In this document: in pieces, positions 10,533-12,027 of the stretch
Layout of the letters: every line of letters starts with the position of its first letter
Numbering within the stretch: the first letter of the stretch is position 1
Assembly (NCBI GenBank): GCA_035271065.1
Contig: DATESB010000017.1
Span: 1-12,027, forward strand
DNA length: 12,027 nucleotides
Source of the DNA: JAAYYM01 sp035271065
Lineage (GTDB): Bacteria > Bacillota > Clostridia > Lachnospirales > Lachnospiraceae
Direction: 5' to 3'
The notes under the pieces: model-generated
The model's database searches: none
Told to the model about the DNA's origin: nothing
The model's input: the letters and a program-made list of their open reading frames with translations, nothing else
Program-made: the position numbers and the translations under genes

Positions 10533-11399
10533 ATGAGCCGATTGTTGTTATTGGAAGATGATATCAGTCTGATTGACGGACTTCAGTATTCATTAGAGAA
10601 GAATGGGTTTGAAATAGAAGTAGTGCGAACGGTCAAGGATGCAGAGAAACTGCTGAAACCAGGCAAGCAAATTGCAACAGATAAGCAGGCTGTGAAAGGC
10701 AAGCCAATTGCGACCGAAAAGCAGATAGCAGGTGAGCAGAATTCAGGGTTTGACCTGCTGATACTGGATGTGACACTTCCTGATGGTACAGGTTTTGAAG
10801 TGTGCGAACAGGTGAGAAAGTCCGGCAATATGGTGCCGATTATCTTTCTGACGGCAGCGGATGAGGAAACAAATATCATCAGAGGACTTGACAGCGGCGG
10901 AGACGATTATATTACGAAGCCATTTAAACTGGGTGAGTTGTGTTCGCGCATTCATGCATTGCTACGAAGAAGCAGGCAGGCAAGCGGTTGGAACAATGTG
11001 GGGATTGCCGCCAATGATGAAATACAAATAAATGACGGATTGGCAGGCAGTAGTCAGAAAGCGAACGGCAATAGGATGTCAAGTAATGACAAGGTGTCTT
11101 ATGGCTTATTTGAAATTGATATGCCTAATTGCAGAGTCAGTAAGGATGGGCGAGAACTGGAATTGACCGTGGCAGAATATAGACTTTTGTGTCTGCTCAT
11201 CAGAAATGCAAACCGCATTATGACACGACAGGTGATTTTAGATGCGCTTTGGGATGGAAACGGCGATTTCGTAGATGACAATACTTTGTCTGTATATATC
11301 AGACGACTGCGTGAAAAGGTGGAAGAAAATCCGTCTGCACCAAAGTATTTGCAAACGGTCAGGGGATTTGGTTATCGTTGGAACGAGGTGGATCAATGA
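10533..11399 (+). CDS. OmpR/PhoB-family response regulator with expanded linkers
   Basis: A 288-residue DNA-binding response regulator. The receiver has E8-D9-D10, phosphoacceptor D79 (LLILDVTLPDG), T107 (FLTAAD) and K129 (YITKPFKLGEL), so it should be phosphorylated by a kinase such as the one encoded next. The winged-helix domain (about 188-284) shows ELTVAEYRLLCLLI, DNTLSVYIRRLREK and TVRGFGYRW, typical of the family. Family members are usually 220-235 residues. The excess comes from a repeat-built insertion (44-70) between helix 2 and strand 3 of the receiver and a long Gly/Asn/Ser-rich interdomain linker (147-187). Start: GGAGGTG (10522-10528), four bases before ATG 10533. An upstream in-frame ATG at 10512 has no ribosome site. 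Its ATGA overlap with the kinase gene marks a co-translated two-component pair. Confidence 0.93.
   Translation: MSRLLLLEDDISLIDGLQYSLEKNGFEIEVVRTVKDAEKLLKPGKQIATDKQAVKGKPIATEKQIAGEQNSGFDLLILDVTLPDGTGFEVCEQVRKSGNMVPIIFLTAADEETNIIRGLDSGGDDYITKPFKLGELCSRIHALLRRSRQASGWNNVGIAANDEIQINDGLAGSSQKANGNRMSSNDKVSYGLFEIDMPNCRVSKDGRELELTVAEYRLLCLLIRNANRIMTRQVILDALWDGNGDFVDDNTLSVYIRRLREKVEENPSAPKYLQTVRGFGYRWNEVDQ
10662..10733 (+). repeat. 36-bp imperfect tandem duplication in the response regulator gene
   Basis: Units 10662-10697 and 10698-10733 encode GKQIATDKQAVK and GKPIATEKQIAG. The duplication is in frame and falls in a receiver loop ahead of the phosphoacceptor strand, where an insertion can be tolerated. 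Base differences show it is not brand new. Confidence 0.8.
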
Positions 11400-12027
11400 A
11401 TTTCTTGCATGAAAAGCAGACCAGAAACTATGTACTCTTTTTGATTTTAGTTGGGATATTGTGGGTTGCTTCTATCTTAATATGCAATATAGATGCACTT
11501 CCGCTGTTTGTGGTGGTGTCGGCAAGTGTGCTACTGGTTGGGTTTCTCTTGGGAGGAACCTATTTCTATTTCAGCAGGCGTGAGCGGTTGTATGAGGAAG
11601 CTTCAAAAACGGTGGAGAAATTTGCAGAAGGTGACTTCTCGAACCATTTGGAAGGAAATCAAGAGGGGACGTTGTATCATCTTTATTCTGCAATTGATGA
11701 ACTTGCGATGTCACTTAAGAGTAAAGAAGAGGCAGAGCATCAGACGAAGGAATTCTTCAAGGATACCATTTCAGATATTTCACATCAAATGAAAACTCCG
11801 CTTGCAGCCTTGCACATGTACAATGAAATTATTTCAGAAGAGCCGGAAAATGCTGAAACGGTCAAGCAATTTACTGAGAAATCAGGAGTGGCATTAGACC
11901 GTATGGACAGGCTGATTCAATTGTTACTCAAGGTGATGCGGTTAGATGCCGGCAGTATTTCATTTTCCAGAGAAGTCTGTAGGGTGGGAGATGTGATTGC
12001 AAAATCCGTTGAAGAATTGCGAATGCG
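11396..12027 (+). CDS. Sensor histidine kinase (3' end beyond the window)
   Basis: The first 210 residues of a membrane histidine kinase, cut by the window end. Two membrane helices (about 12-30 and 36-58) are joined by only a few residues, so there is almost no extracellular domain; signals are probably sensed in or at the membrane or through a partner. A HAMP-like linker (60-110) leads to the dimerisation/phosphoacceptor helix with the H-box DISHQMKTPLAALH, phospho-His130. The second DHp helix includes LDRMDRLIQLLLKVMRLDAGSI. The ATP-binding N, G1 and G2 boxes would lie downstream. Start: GAGGTG (11385-11390), five bases before ATG 11396, overlapping the regulator stop by four bases (ATGA). 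Short-loop kinases of this type in Firmicutes often pair with ABC transporters of the bacitracin-sensing type. No transporter is visible here, so that is only a possibility. Confidence 0.9.
   Translation, partial: MNFLHEKQTRNYVLFLILVGILWVASILICNIDALPLFVVVSASVLLVGFLLGGTYFYFSRRERLYEEASKTVEKFAEGDFSNHLEGNQEGTLYHLYSAIDELAMSLKSKEEAEHQTKEFFKDTISDISHQMKTPLAALHMYNEIISEEPENAETVKQFTEKSGVALDRMDRLIQLLLKVMRLDAGSISFSREVCRVGDVIAKSVEELRM

Noticed and set aside
1948..12027. Insertion sequences, transposases, tRNA or rRNA genes
   Set aside because: None was recognised on either strand in the window.

Overview
The window looks like chromosomal DNA from a low-GC Firmicute, most likely a gut-type Lachnospiraceae/Clostridia. 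Grounds: AT-leaning codon use, purine-rich Shine-Dalgarno sites, a CodY-box-like operator in front of ilvE, a Smr-less MutS2-like ATPase and a PBECR4-like protein. The assignment rests on protein and motif style; no database was searched.

Layout. 1-3.1 kb: dihydrofolate reductase (folA, +), a shared bidirectional terminator, a membrane GGDEF diguanylate cyclase (-), then a divergent promoter region with 21-bp repeats carrying two CodY-like boxes, and branched-chain aminotransferase (ilvE, +) with a clear terminator. 3.2-3.8 kb: an iron-sulfur-flavoprotein-like reductase. 3.85-4.75 kb: a densely structured, apparently non-coding RNA ending in a perfect 13-bp intrinsic terminator, followed 20 bases later by a PBECR4-like (putative RNase/toxin fold) gene. 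This RNA-terminator-protein cassette is AT-rich, looks acquired, and is one of the two best candidates for an undescribed system. 4.76-7.06 kb: a MutS2-like ATPase without a Smr domain, apparently driven by a promoter that sits inside an inverted repeat at the end of the preceding gene. 7.1-7.8 kb: a convergent YczE/YitT-type membrane protein, with the mutS2-side terminator lying inside its 3' coding end.

7.8-8.33 kb is a gene-free stretch with three layers of repeats: a 12-bp tandem repeat, six alternating TTGGGC/GCCCAA hexamers in three pairs with identical 32-bp spacing (flanked by inverted copies of a dif-like XerD arm), and a (ATGTG)6 pentanucleotide tract occupying the predicted 5' UTR of the next operon. 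That operon (8.3 kb to beyond the window end) holds a free-standing Smr domain, a protein with a degenerate receiver plus Hpt domain, a protein with a pseudo-receiver plus an intact receiver, an OmpR-type response regulator and a sensor histidine kinase cut by the window end. Tight spacing and overlapping starts and stops indicate co-expression and suggest a multi-step phosphorelay; the repeat tract in its leader raises the possibility of phase-variable expression.

Several proteins carry repeat-born low-complexity linkers (MutS2-like, OmpR regulator, Hpt protein), which suggests linker expansion by slippage or tandem duplication in this lineage.
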